Positions 40,101 through 42,896 of a stretch of DNA of 64,000 nt are shown here, in pieces. The notes beneath the pieces were generated by a model. The model did no database searches, had not been told where the DNA came from, and saw only the letters and a program-made list of their open reading frames with translations. This DNA is from Euglena gracilis. Lineage: Eukaryota; Euglenida; Euglenophyceae; Euglenales. The position numbers were made by a program, and so were the translations under genes. Position 1 is the stretch's first letter; the number at the start of each line of letters is the position of its first letter. The DNA lies in the NCBI GenBank assembly GCA_039621445.1, contig CP154956.1:82642474-82706473 (forward strand), written 5' to 3'.

Positions 40101-42896
40101 TAAAATCTCATCATGGAAATCCCAAACATGTCATTGCTCAGCGACGGGGGGGGGGGGAGAGGGCCAAAGGCGCTGGAATTTTTTTGGATTCTTTTGAGAC
40201 TTTTTGGCAAATGCTCATTGTGTATTCAAGAGTGGCCGATCCCCCCCCGGGGGGGGGGGGGGTTAAGTGACGGATTGGTTTTTTGGGGAAAAGGTGGCTG
40301 ATTGTTTCTTTTCCGAGTGGAAAGTGACCCGGCACCAGGCCAGCCACCAGGCCAGCTACCCCAGGGCTCTTGGCCAGAAAACCAGTCAGTCACTCTGAAA
40401 AACCCAGTCAGTCACCCCCCTCCCCCCGGGGACTCAACGACGTGGACTGGGGGGGGGGGGTGTGTTCTGGGGAGTCGACCAACTAGTCTGTGGGCCCACC
40501 GACTAGTCGATTGACCAGTCGGTGGGGTCAAAAACCCCGTTTGGGGGCTTCTGGGTAGTCGATCAACCCTAGTCGATCAACCCTAGTCGATCGACTACCC
40601 AGAACCCCAGTCTACCGTCTGCCCCCTGGGATGGGGCAGGTGTTACACCCAGCGTCTGAAATGCTTGCCCACGGCTGGCAAAATTATTTGCCCCAACGTG
40701 TCAAAAATTTTACCCAATGCCCTCAAAAAAAATTGCCCAAAAGTCTCAAAAAATTTTGCACTTGGCCCCAAATTTTTTGAAACTTAAGCCCCCCGAAAAT
40801 TTTGAATCAGCAAATTTGACTCAAAATGCACGGAAGCACATTGAAATGACCTTGAAACTGTCAAAAAACGTCCCACATTCAAAAAGGATTACCGAAACGC
40901 GAACTTAGTCGGCCTACGGCCTCCGTGGGGGGGGGAGCTGCTGCCCCCCCCCGGACCCCCGCCCAAAATAACAAAATCCCCTTGTGTGTGCAAGGCAAGG
41001 ATGGCCAAAACGCGCACCGTGCCAAAACCCCCTTGTGTGTGCAAGGCACGTCTCATATTCAAAAAAAGGAAAAAGGATGACCGAAACGCGAACTTAGTCG
41101 GCCTACGGCCTCCTCCGGGGGGGGGGGGGCTGCCGCCCCCCCAGGCATCGTACGCATAGATCCAGTGGTGTAGAAGTATTTTTTCTCGGGGGGGGGGGCG
41201 AGATCCTTGACAAGGCTAAATGTTACCATTGTTTTTTTTTGCCGCCCTTCGGGTGGCGAGATGGTAGCACTTTTTTTTTTGAAAGACAGCATTGAACGTG
41301 ACAAAAAAATGTGGCAATTTTTGACATCGGAGGCCAGGTGGTCCACTTCGGGACCCCGGACCCCCCCTCCCCTCACTTCCCCTTGTTCAGTTCACTAAAC
41401 TGGACATGTTGACTTCCCGGTGGGGGGGGGGGGGTCCGGTGCCAAAGGCGCCAAAAAAATTCTTCAAAAAGTACCTTGATTGGTGTGTGCCCGTCGTTCC
41501 GGTTTTCAGTTTTTCCGGAAGTGAACATTATAGCCAGGTAGACGGGGGGGGGGGGGGTCTCGGCACCCCCTTTTCACTCCCGTCCCCCCCATGGGAACAG
41601 TAAGGGGGGGGGGACAGTAAGTGGGGGGGCATGGTATGTCGGTCAATCTCCAAGACGTTGAAATCTGTTGTTGGTGAGATTGGGAATCTTTTGTGAAACT
41701 TTGGACAATTTGGAGTTTCACTTTTTCCCGGTCCAAAGTGTTTTTTGTCCACAACAGACGTCGATTTCAGTTCAGAAGTGAACAGGGGGTCCCAGCGCCC
41801 CCCCCCCCCCCCGTGTACCTGGCCTCCATAGTTTAGTTGGATGGAGCACCAGTTCAATAACTGGGTGGGTTCAAACCCCAGTGCGTGCAAAACTTCTTCA
41901 TGTGTGGACGGGACAATGAACTTTGCTCGACTGGGGTTTGAACCATACCATTGCTTAACGACACCCGGGGGACCCGGGGGGAGGGGGGTACCTTCCACTC
42001 TCAAAAAACCAATCAGTCACTATTCCCAAAAAATCAGTCAGTCACTCCCCCCCCCGGGGGATCGGCCACTCTTGAGTGCACTTACGTTGGCAAGGCACTA
42101 TTGCCAAAAAGTCTCAAAAAATTCCAAAAATTTTCCGGCGCATTCGGCGCCAAGCCAACCACTTTTTCATTTTCGGGCCGACCCCACCCCCATCCCCCAC
42201 CCCCTCTCTTCCCCCTGCCAAGAACCCCCCCAAAGCTGTTCCCCCTCGCCAAACTTTGGTGTTTGTTGCCCAAAAAATTAACCCAAAACTGCCGAAAACT
42301 CCCAAATCTTGAGAATACCTGCATCCCAAAAGCAGGGGTCCAGATTGGTTCACAGGGTTTGGCATGCTGGCTGTGGGGGGAGGGGGCACCCATCAAGATT
42401 TGAGGTCGCCGCTCAGCCACCCACCAAGCACAAGGTTGGGGGGGGGGGACAATCTGATCCCCCAAAATTGAAGAATGACCTGATGTTTGCAGCCTCTGCG
42501 ATGTTCTTTGCAACAACTGGATCCAAAACAGGGGTGTTCTCATTTGCAGGAGGTTGACTCGATCCAAAAGTTCCACGTCCTCCTTGGTTTTGGGCGTATG
42601 AGACTTGAATCGGGCGTGCAGCCTGCAGGTCACAGGAAAATTTATTATTTAGTTTATCAAAGGGATGCAGAGACCCCAGGCAACGTTCTTGAATTGTGTG
42701 TTGCGCGAAGGGCACTAGCCGCATCCGCCCCACTTCGGAAGTTAACAAATGCACAACCCCTGTGCTCGTTGGACTCCTTATTGCGCAGAATGTGGACTTC
42801 CAAAATGTCCCCATAAGGAACGAAAATTGGTCGAATGTCCTCCTCCGTAGCAGTTGCAGGGACTAAGTATGAACACGATCCTTGAATTTTAGACCA
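1194..42896 (-). CDS. Large multi-exon gene: two-RRM RNA-binding protein, FCA/CELF-like
   Basis: Gene-level entry; exons are listed separately. Read on the minus strand, the exons give RRM1, a linker, RRM2, a tail rich in Pro, Gly, Tyr and Ala, two Lys-Gly-rich blocks and a stop at 1194. RRM1 resembles the first RRM of plant FCA and of CELF/Bruno proteins (ATEEDIRPIF, GCAFVNF). RRM2 carries KLFIGQLP and KGCAFMRF. Such proteins bind pre-mRNA in the nucleus and affect splicing or 3'-end choice; that role here is inference from family. Phases match across most junctions I could place (42675/42622, 42480/26247, 24418/21850, 17548/16909, 16761/14706, 13509/6168, 6027/5777, 4899/4781). The junctions 21800 to 17639, 14523 to 13600, 5689 to 5088, 4719 to about 4530, and about 4270 to 1301 are not resolved. 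The true N-terminus probably lies upstream of 42896. Confidence 0.75.
1305..4260. other. Intronic repeat DNA, no supported exon
   Basis: Between the last exon and the Lys-Gly-rich exons. A minus-strand stretch at about 1500-1706 after a CACTCAG-like acceptor could hold another small exon (NGGYGPGL in one frame), but I cannot choose a frame. From 2100 to 3260 the DNA is G/C-run repeat with palindromes of the GGCCTGGTGGGG...GGATTCCCGTACAG family. From 3260 to 4100 I see no gene. Confidence 0.5.
4270..4530 (-). CDS. Lys-Gly-rich exon of the RRM gene
   Basis: One minus-strand frame encodes DFGKGGKGGEFFGGRG, then a Gly/Met/Trp-rich segment including GGWGKGGKGKGMDGG and GGEWTGISPEGAGVAQ. It shares its style with the exon at 4899-5088, which supports one gene. 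Neither splice site could be fixed: the candidate acceptor near 4530 is in the wrong phase for its neighbour, and the donor could be any of several GT or GC sites. GK-rich low-complexity tails are common in dinoflagellate RNA-binding proteins (general knowledge). Confidence 0.55.
4719..4781 (-). CDS. Small exon of the RRM gene (WDTMDLRWAEERE)
   Basis: After the acceptor TTCATGCCAG the exon opens with two bases of a codon. These join the single base left by the donor at 4899, so the phase matches. It encodes WRPPGTAWDTMDLRWAEERE, an acidic and Trp-rich stretch. The likely donor GAGG|GTGAAT leaves phase 1; a second donor 17 bases further on is also possible. Confidence 0.5.
4899..5088 (-). CDS. 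Lys-Gly-rich exon of the RRM gene
   Basis: The acceptor GCAGCCCAG is followed in phase 0 by HRDTVDWAAGGFGGKGG, then GGKGGKGMEFGMGPDFGKGK and FGKGSWADALFATY. Read to the donor GGAA|GTGTGG the exon is 63 codons plus one base. A shorter form ending at 4927 (TAT|GTGTCG) is possible but breaks phase with the next exon. Repeated GK/GGK units suggest a flexible RGG/GK-type RNA-binding tail; this is inference. Confidence 0.65.
5350..5688. other. Intron, AT-rich, nothing recognised
   Basis: The stretch downstream of the exon ending at 5689 on the minus strand contains AT-rich, poorly structured sequence with GAAAATTGCG-like words. I see no motif or convincing exon in it. Confidence 0.4.
5689..5777 (-). 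CDS. Exon of the RRM gene, GYP-rich
   Basis: The acceptor CCCGCCAG|CT gives a phase-1 start that joins exactly to the donor at 6027. It encodes GYPATPPPGGDYAAP, then a Cys/Ala/Gly segment, and ends in phase 0 at GCG|GTAATG. The upstream minus-strand bases at 5778-5828 encode two further copies of GYPGAPPA in the same frame. They were probably exonic before the element at 5829-6030 inserted and are now skipped if this acceptor is used. Confidence 0.65.
5829..6030 (-). mobile_element. Introner-like hAT element inside the GYP-repeat coding region
   Basis: It has perfect 13-bp terminal inverted repeats, CAGGGTATTGAGT at one end and its complement at the other. The flanks are CCCAGCCG and TACAGCCG, matching at 6 of 8 positions, as for an aged hAT target duplication. 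Deleting the element plus one duplication restores an uninterrupted GAPPAGYPGAPPAGYP repeat. The element supplies the splice donor: CAGG|GTATTG lies within its inverted repeat. Its interior is G/C-run DNA of the same style as other elements here. Confidence 0.8.
6027..6168 (-). CDS. Exon of the RRM gene, Pro/Gly/Tyr-rich
   Basis: Acceptor CCATCGCAG, phase 0, continuing from the donor at 13509. It encodes PWPCATPGYPAGYPAPGQPP, a PPPQQGGALGYDPSAYGAPP stretch and VQ, ending in phase 1 at the donor CAGG|GTATTG. That donor lies within the end of the transposon at 5829-6030. The last four exonic bases (6027-6030) belong to the element. The exon is 47 codons plus one base. Confidence 0.75.
6290..6500. 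repeat. TG/ATATG microsatellite with a 99-bp duplication
   Basis: GCACATGTATACGTGTGTG occurs at 6306 and again at 6405, and the following bases through ACACAATGTATATGATACA are largely conserved. Intergenic or intronic; no coding potential. Confidence 0.85.
6510..7110. repeat. Short degenerate repeats: GTCTCCGACC/GGTCGTTAGACAAG and TTTTGGCCAC
   Basis: At 6500-6620 and again at 7020-7085 the words GTCGTTAGACAAGGGGGG and TCGTCTCCGACCGGGG recur in both orientations. Between them (6650-7010) is a run of TTTTTGGCCA-like units of about 10-12 bases. Long reading frames here follow the repeat and are not genes. Confidence 0.75.
7110..7445. repeat. CAGTCAGTCACT/G-run repeat family
   Basis: CCAGTCAGTCACT occurs several times between poly-C/poly-G palindromes, with a GGCGCCTTCGGCGCC hairpin at about 7299. 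Related copies are at 17050-17330, 25900-25935, 40230-40440 and 41990-42180. It is probably a non-autonomous element family, but I could not fix its ends. Confidence 0.6.
8184..9775 (+). pseudogene. Decayed hAT transposase with BED-type N-terminus
   Basis: It opens MAAFKKHFHLGK and has a donor CCAG|GTGTAT, parallel to the copy at 38385. Fragments align with that copy: RGRHPNEFCETM to REHHPVEYRQTV; ENIALAFADNTLAYQ to RNIALAFSENALAYQ; YFYRSIRAPNLTAEQ to YFYKSVRVPNLTAME. Further on, VMADNASAFQKAGRLFG and CAAHSLQLVWKF match the hAT pattern of a catalytic-core Asp region followed by a Cys-x-x-His segment. It is broken by a one-base shift in a T run (8461-8467), the element at 8476-8755, loss of about 85-100 codons after ALAYQ (about 8839), further frameshifts and in-frame stops. 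No intact product is expected. Confidence 0.8.
8476..8755 (+). mobile_element. Non-autonomous hAT element inserted in the hAT relic
   Basis: It starts CAGGCTGATTTTTTAAGACC and ends ACAAAAAAAAAACCCCTG. It is flanked by a perfect 8-bp duplication CCTGGGAC (8468-8475 and 8756-8763). Removing it restores an alignment of FFPG-T-QNAVRRENIALAF with the sister transposase FFPG-A-KDDLQRRNIALAF, apart from the one-base shift. A central GGCGCCTTCGGCGCC hairpin sits between G/C-run arms. The element is 280 bp and has no coding capacity. Confidence 0.92.
9780..11255 (+). other. Possible remains of the hAT element 3' part and an ORF of unknown nature
   Basis: A frame at about 10780-11251 stays open for roughly 155 codons and ends TGA at 11249-11251. 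It is Ser/Pro/Arg-mixed, with RRQNRFSANKYGPPDIDET and SIWLEMSNRTERPDSG among its segments, and shows no recognisable domain. The upstream part (9780-10260) has a frame with two stops (NSKAAPEAFMQL, then AMKPAARSPLGQFAVTL) that could be decayed transposase. No function is assigned. Confidence 0.3.
11395..12170 (+). other. Open stretch of unknown origin
   Basis: Overlapping plus-strand frames include MPLLLIELLTDAPIPLTVNS and, one frame over, LRPMLHGICKRFRKDSLCTI. The switch near 11590-11630 suggests a frameshifted coding relic. The repeated words CTCGAGCAGAAGATGGGCTC and CAGAGCAGAAAATGAGATC, each followed by GAGAnnCACGCCCACTGGAAA, mark a tandem duplication at about 11720-11840. I do not recognise the product. 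Confidence 0.25.
12480..13420. other. AT-rich stretch without recognisable features
   Basis: No open frame, RNA gene or structured repeat is visible. It is presumably intronic to the minus-strand RRM gene. The last 150 bases begin another G-run block. Confidence 0.5.
13509..13600 (-). CDS. Exon of the RRM gene (YPDPYN...QDMEEPQ)
   Basis: Acceptor CCGTCCCCCCAG and donor CCTCAG|GTGACC are both canonical. The exon begins with two bases of a split codon, then YPDPYNSTQAPGYPPSGYKH and GFPQDMEEPQ, 30 codons, ending in phase 0. It joins in phase to the exon at 6168. It does not join in phase to the exon ending at 14523, so a small exon may be missing between them. Confidence 0.7.
14523..14706 (-). 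CDS. Exon of the RRM gene with a poly-Ala run
   Basis: After TTTTCTCACAG the frame reads PGWPAGYSYSGQPSTAVVSY, then DPT followed by 12 alanines, GGAPPPAASYPGYSAAPMAG and YPGYAG. The likely donor is GCCGG|GTATCC. The repeated PGY/GYP words match the exons at 6 and 13.5 kb. The poly-Ala run is coded by GCG/GCC/GCT codons in mixed order, so it is not a pure triplet expansion. Confidence 0.7.
14740..16740. repeat. Intron with G/C-run palindromic elements
   Basis: Contains a copy of the AGCCTGGTGGGG...CACCATGGCACCCG palindromic family (14815-14890, with a CCTTTTGGCGCCAAAAG hairpin) and an end-like sequence TTAAAAGAAGCCTG at about 14967-14980. A GTGCCTGC/GCAGGCAC palindrome block lies at 15740-15930. 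Between 16080 and 16380 the sequence is poly-T/poly-A rich with nothing recognised. Confidence 0.5.
16761..16909 (-). CDS. Exon of the RRM gene (AAYPAYYASLYGAAATG)
   Basis: The acceptor CCTTCCCAG supplies the last base of a Gln codon begun at 17548. The frame continues GPCCHYMAAYPAYYASLYGA, then AATGAAAAPMADGQQGSPAP and LRSSANNHN. The donor AATT|GTCTCA leaves phase 1, which joins the two-base start at 14706. The AAYPAYYASLYG words resemble Ala/Tyr-rich tails of KH- and RRM-type splicing factors. Confidence 0.65.
17548..17639 (-). CDS. Exon of the RRM gene with DVQAAWAAYY motif
   Basis: Acceptor TTTCCCCCTCCGCAG, phase 0. It encodes AAQPFGMPGVDGSNPYGPGY and DVQAAWAAYY, 30 codons plus two bases, ending at the donor CA|GTGCTC. 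The split Gln codon is completed at 16909. The AAWAAYYQ motif recalls the Tyr-rich repeats of FUBP/KHSRP-like nucleic-acid-binding proteins; this is similarity by eye only. Confidence 0.75.
17690..18470. repeat. G/C-run repeat block in intron
   Basis: Two palindromic blocks (17757-17830 and 18090-18260) with GGACCCCC/GGGGGTCC arms and a GCAGGAAGCCTGGTGGGG word at about 18225. No gene. Confidence 0.55.
18480..20100. other. Mostly unique intronic DNA
   Basis: A minus-strand frame near 19310-19365 reads IDAAGPSGPVAALL and could be another small tail exon of the RRM gene, but its splice sites are weak. The plus-strand frame at 19061 is not convincing. Otherwise nothing is recognised. Confidence 0.3.
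20225..21480. repeat. Cluster of G/C-run palindromic elements
   Basis: Copies of the CGGGAAAGCCTGGTGGGG family are at 20260, 20370 and 21370. A TGCAACCCCTGACCGGGGGG/GTGGTCGT family recurs at 20700-20800 and 21005-21110. An element with CAGGCTTCTTTTTGCC (21165) and AAAAAAGGAGCCTG (about 21334) ends is present, but no matching target duplication was found for it. AATTCTCTTTGCGTCC at 20470-20515 forms a short palindrome. Confidence 0.6.
21800..21850 (-). CDS. RRM2 final exon (GNLRAIEIRFAQTPAAK)
   Basis: Acceptor TTCTGTGCCAG and donor GCAAAG|GTGTGC, both in phase 0. The 17 codons GNLRAIEIRFAQTPAAK form the last beta strand of an RRM. They follow directly on HGKFRLQ from 24418, the usual end of RRM alpha-2 and turn. 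The fit of phase and fold makes this one of the safest exons in the window. Confidence 0.85.
22040..22182. repeat. Partial element with CAGGCTGTTTTTTTT end and GCAGGCAC palindrome
   Basis: It starts CAGGCTGTTTTTTTTACCAACC at 22043. A related end, GGTTGGTAAAAAAACAGCCTG, is at 26858-26878. The copy here is interrupted by the element at 22183-22454; its downstream part, with the words CTGTGCTAGGGCACTTTTGGC and TGCCTGCCCAGGCAGGCA, continues after 22462. Confidence 0.6.
22183..22454 (+). mobile_element. Non-autonomous hAT element (CAGGCTTCTTTTTAAG type)
   Basis: It has perfect 16-bp terminal inverted repeats CAGGCTTCTTTTTAAG and CTTAAAAAGAAGCCTG, and a perfect 8-bp target duplication CGCCGGGT (22175-22182 and 22455-22462). 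The interior has G/C-run arms and a GGCGCTTCGCGCC hairpin. It is inserted into an older element. It is 272 bp and has no coding capacity. Confidence 0.95.
22983..23695 (+). mobile_element. hAT-like element of the CAGGGGTTTTTTT type, interrupted by a nested element
   Basis: Its ends are CAGGGGTTTTTTTATGCC and ACTAAAAAAACCCCTG. The flanks GTGGGGGT and GTGGGGGA match at 7 of 8 positions. Its inner halves match the copy at 8476-8755 (GACCGACAAAAAATGGCC; GAAAAATGCTAAAAATAGCAC), separated by the unrelated element at 23038-23545. Confidence 0.8.
23038..23545 (+). mobile_element. Nested element of the CAGGGTTTGATATAAGG type
   Basis: Its ends are CAGGGTTTGATATAAGGAC and CTCCTTATATCAAACCCTG. The interior shares AAGTGCAATTTTGGGCAC and CGGCGCAAAGCGCCGG with the larger element at 29977-31552. 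No target duplication can be judged because the host site is a C/G run. Confidence 0.75.
24418..24497 (-). CDS. RRM2 exon with RNP1 (CAFMRF)
   Basis: After the acceptor GTTGTGCAG it starts with two bases of a Gly codon, then CAFMRFSDPAVTLAVICLLH and GKFRLQ, ending in phase 0 at CTGCAG|GTCATA. It holds the RNP1 beta-3 strand and helix 2 of RRM2. The preceding exon must end in phase 1 for KG-CAFMRF to be read. Confidence 0.85.
25174..25270 (-). CDS. RRM2 exon (LFAEQDIRQIFENFG)
   Basis: It encodes LFAEQDIRQIFENFGRLED and INVLRDKTDRSSKG, i.e. helix 1 and beta-2 of RRM2. The start shown is the first codon after the transposon target duplication (25271-25278). The acceptor actually used is uncertain: GAACAG|GAC at 25255 is possible but would drop LFAEQ. 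The end is inferred to be a GC donor, AAAG|GCGTGA. The GT two bases later would put a stop in the next exon. Confidence 0.75.
25279..26081 (-). mobile_element. Introner-like hAT element inside RRM2
   Basis: Read on the plus strand it starts CAGGATTCCTTC and ends GAACAGAAGCCTG. The flanks are GTCAGCAA (25271-25278) and GTCAGGAA (26082-26089), 7 of 8 identical. Removing the element and one duplication joins KLFIGQLPD directly to LFAEQDIRQIFENFG, the normal RRM length. The element contains another poly-G-rich block near 25830-25880 and is 803 bp. It is therefore an intron gained by insertion; its exact splice sites are unresolved. Confidence 0.85.
26082..26247 (-). CDS. Linker and RRM2 first exon (KLFIGQLPD)
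   Basis: The acceptor GGAAG|T completes a Ser codon left by the donor at 42480. It then encodes VTALMSSAEELTLVSNGVQA, a linker with SNDDLPSVG, and the RNP2 strand KLFIGQLPD. The element at 25279-26081 interrupts the coding sequence right after this Asp. A GC donor CAG|GCTTCT formed by the element end (26079) is possible. Confidence 0.8.
26435..27250. repeat. Composite of G/C-run elements
   Basis: Contains a reverse copy of the CAGGGGTTTTTTT family ending AAAAAAACCCCTG at about 27109, truncated on the left by a CAGCCTG-ended element at about 26878. A CTTTATATCGAAGCCTG end lies at about 26778. A GGCAGGCGCC...GGTGGGCAGG palindrome is at 26449-26482. Confidence 0.55.
27297..27415. repeat. GGTGATACATATGTGATACATT minisatellite, left array
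   Basis: About four units of TTGGTGATACATATGTGATA plus CATTAAAAAATT, period about 34-38 bases. The same unit recurs at 28308-28462, so the two arrays bracket 27.4-28.3 kb as direct repeats. Confidence 0.9.
28308..28462. repeat. GGTGATACATATGTGATACATT minisatellite, right array
   Basis: About four units of the same sequence as at 27297-27415. A more divergent form (GGTGATACACAGG) is at 31933 and onward. Confidence 0.9.
28783..29068 (+). mobile_element. Non-autonomous hAT element (CAGGCTTCTTTTTAAG type)
   Basis: It has perfect 16-bp terminal inverted repeats like 22183-22454 and a perfect 8-bp duplication GTTGGGAT (28775-28782 and 29069-29076). The interior aligns with the first copy, including GGCCCGTTAAAGGCAATTT and GGTATACCCAGCGCCTCCGG. 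It is 286 bp and has no coding capacity. Confidence 0.95.
30425..31395. repeat. 47-bp minisatellite array
   Basis: About 16-17 units of TCGGTTGGATGAACACCACA plus GACTTGTTGGACGGCCCCAG plus ATGAAGT, period 47. Because 47 is not a multiple of three, each strand frame cycles. On the minus strand all three frames stay open over hundreds of bases. Units differ by point changes and a few small deletions (30780-30810, 31130-31170). Confidence 0.97.
30948..31130 (+). repeat. Poly-C tract of about 180 bases within the minisatellite
   Basis: Nearly pure cytosine, with a few A, T and G breaks, interrupts the array between two GATGAACACCACAGACT units. Such a tract could form i-motif/G-quadruplex structures. 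Its length in the assembly may be unreliable. Confidence 0.95.
32480..32600. repeat. CCGGCGTCTGGGACGCCGG palindromes
   Basis: CGAACCGGCGTCTGGGACGC and its complement are repeated several times head to head. Relatives are at 33780-33900, 34558-34730, 38065-38150, 48228-48270 and 53155-53215. In several places they follow the dispersed repeat described at 33908, 37385 and 52040. Confidence 0.85.
32700..33340. repeat. Two diverged copies of a GAGAAGAGCTTTCAATYGATGG segment
   Basis: CTCTTGAGAAGAGCTTTCAA occurs at 32791 and 33294, each followed by TYGATGGGYAACATGGC. This is a diverged relative of TTGAAAAGAGCTTTCGATCG in the dispersed repeat. Between them are GGCCACTTTGAGGGGG blocks. Confidence 0.7.
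33600..33665. repeat. TTCACTAGTGAA palindrome cluster
   Basis: CACTAGTGAA/TTCACTAGTG occurs several times here and again at 35285-35310 and 35630-35720. These are short self-complementary words, not a gene. Confidence 0.75.
33908..34560 (+). repeat. Dispersed repeat, copy 1
   Basis: About 650 bases shared with 52040-52684 and in part with 37385-37850. Shared words are TGGGGACCACT(A/G)GGGTGG, GAAAAGAGCTTTCGATCGAG and CGATCGTCGGATCGGCCAGA. No coding frame is conserved. The copy ends in CCTTTGGCCGAAGGGTGGGGAC, which is the empty-site equivalent of the insertion at 52685-53148. Confidence 0.85.
34608..34728. repeat. Perfect 59-bp inverted repeat with 3-base loop
   Basis: The left arm starts AAGAGGTGTCGGACGCCGGT and ends GGTTCCGTCC. 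The right arm is its exact complement, starting GGACGGAACC. The whole 121 bases can fold into a single hairpin with no mismatch. The arms are made of GACGCCGGTTCTGTCC words shared with nearby palindromes. Confidence 0.97.
35306..35630. mobile_element. Poly-C palindromic element with TTAGTCAC word
   Basis: CCCCCCGAGTTAGTCACC and CCCCCCTATTAGTCACC at the left face GGGGGGGTGACTAACTGGGGG and GGGGCACGGTATG at the right. The same plan (poly-C plus repeated word plus complementary half plus near ATGGTA end) occurs in other blocks listed below. No gene inside. Confidence 0.6.
35819..35922. repeat. Perfect 43-bp inverted repeat with 18-base loop
   Basis: The arms start AAAAATCGACCGACACTAAC and end GGGGCGCCGGGCG. 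They are exactly complementary, with a CGAGCGAGCGAAGCGAGC loop. The loop itself contains short self-complementary words. Confidence 0.97.
36023..36155 (+). repeat. 32-bp minisatellite, first array
   Basis: Four units of CGGGCGCCTGAATGGAAATC followed by GACTGACATAAA. The same unit forms a second array at 36857-36976, about 700 bases away. Confidence 0.95.
36317..36440. repeat. CTGCGTTTCGAAACGCAG palindromes
   Basis: GAGTCTGCGTTTCGAAACGC is self-complementary and repeated three times with small changes (36320-36440). No coding role is seen. Confidence 0.85.
36857..36976 (+). repeat. 32-bp minisatellite, second array
   Basis: Four units identical or nearly identical to those at 36023-36155. 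Confidence 0.95.
37051..37147. repeat. Perfect 47-bp inverted repeat with GAA loop
   Basis: The left arm starts AAAATCGGGGTTCAATCACG and ends ACGGGGGGCGCC. The right arm is the exact complement. It is third in the series of perfect hairpins in this 2.5-kb stretch. Confidence 0.97.
37261..37345 (+). repeat. 31-32-bp minisatellite (TGGAAAACGTGTCATTGCCA), first array
   Basis: Three units of TAATGGAAAACGTGTCATTG plus CCACAGATGCCT. A second array of the same unit is at 37850-38010. Confidence 0.9.
37385..37850 (+). repeat. Dispersed repeat, copy 2
   Basis: Matches copies 1 and 3 through GAAAAGAGCTTTCAATCGAG, GATCGTCGGATCGGCCAGAA and TCGTCTGATGAAAAGAG. It ends at GATCGTCGATCGATTTCG. The copy is shorter on the left. 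Confidence 0.85.
37850..38010 (+). repeat. 31-32-bp minisatellite (TGGAAAACGTGTCATTGCCA), second array
   Basis: Five to six units of the sequence at 37261-37345. It is followed by CATGACCACGAATTTCAGGG, related to 37176-37210. Confidence 0.9.
38385..39300 (+). CDS. hAT-family transposase, BED-type zinc finger, partial
   Basis: The first exon (38385-38699, 105 codons) starts MAAFKKFFDDVGSQGQGPDW. It carries Cys-Cys-His-His spacing typical of BED fingers (WRCKL, PCGAK, LHNHMREHHP) and ends ENALAYQ at CAG|GTACAC. The second exon opens at 38753 (VLDSPSFRGAFGEAIPKHFF) but meets a TAG at 38879-38881 within a probable small insertion (38822-38960, ends CAGGCTTCTTTC and ATTAGAAGCCTG). The frame resumes at 38961 (DEDLSAFTRHLQQ, SDIFLLVDGGTLNRKRLL, YFYKSVRVPNLTAME) up to GAG|GTGCGT at 39163. 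The catalytic core and C-terminal dimerisation domain are not visible downstream. It is better preserved than the 8-kb copy but truncated. It lies inside the large intron of the minus-strand gene. Confidence 0.82.
39520..40470. other. Intronic repeats, no gene
   Basis: CGCAAATATCGCAATATCG words (also at 38175-38250) and poly-C blocks. A CAGTCAGTCACT-family copy is at 40230-40440. Reading frames here are short and low-complexity. Confidence 0.5.
40475..40620. repeat. TAGTCGATCGACTA repeats
   Basis: ACTAGTCGATTGACCAGTCG and three copies of CCTAGTCGATCAAC/GTCGATCGACTAC are arranged as a palindrome. Confidence 0.85.
40895..41145 (+). repeat. Tandem duplication of about 195 bp with CGGCCTACGGCC hairpin
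   Basis: ACCGAAACGCGAACTTAGTC plus GGCCTACGGCCTCC occurs at about 40891 and 41080. CCCCTTGTGTGTGCAAGGCA occurs twice (40978 and 41029). No coding role. Confidence 0.85.
41400..41640. repeat. Poly-C/poly-G palindromic element with ACAGTAAG word
   Basis: CAGTAAGGGGGGGGGGACAG and AGTAAGTGGGGGGGCATGGT end the block, in the same architecture as the TACCAT family. The left half is not clear. Confidence 0.5.
41822..41895 (+). ncRNA. tRNA-like sequence, probably a SINE head or tRNA pseudogene
   Basis: GCCTCCATAGTTTAGTTGGA resembles a tRNA 5' end with box A, CCAGT-TCAATA-ACTGG forms an anticodon-like arm, and GGGTTCAAACCCCAG has the box-B consensus. The anticodon loop is one base short and only about 4-5 of 7 acceptor pairs form, so a functional tRNA is unlikely. 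A second box-B-like sequence lies inverted at about 41930-41948 (GGGGTTTGAACCA). Confidence 0.45.
42480..42622 (-). CDS. RRM1 end and linker exon
   Basis: Acceptor TGACCTGCAG, phase 0. It encodes AARPIQVSYAQNQGGRGTFG, the last RRM1 strand and a Gly/Ser linker, then ENTPVLDPVVAKNIAEAANI, ending in phase 2 at ATCAG|GTCATT. The 52-base intron before it (42623-42674) is canonical GT-AG. The following intron is about 16 kb and runs to 26247. Confidence 0.85.
42675..42896 (-). CDS. RRM1 main exon
   Basis: The acceptor CGCCCTCCACAG opens WSKIQGSCSYLVPATATEED, with IRPIFVPYGDILEVHILRNK and RGCAFVNFRSGADAASALRA following, and HNSRTLPG at the donor. RNP2-like (CSYLVP) and RNP1-like (GCAFVNF) strands are both present. 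The frame stays open to about 43043 on the 5' side, so this exon could be longer. N-terminal exons may lie at 43.0-43.4 kb, where two overlapping open frames cannot be told apart. Confidence 0.85.

Noticed and set aside
41822-41895. Functional tRNA gene
   Set aside because: Anticodon loop one base short and acceptor stem mostly unpaired; kept only as a tRNA-like sequence.
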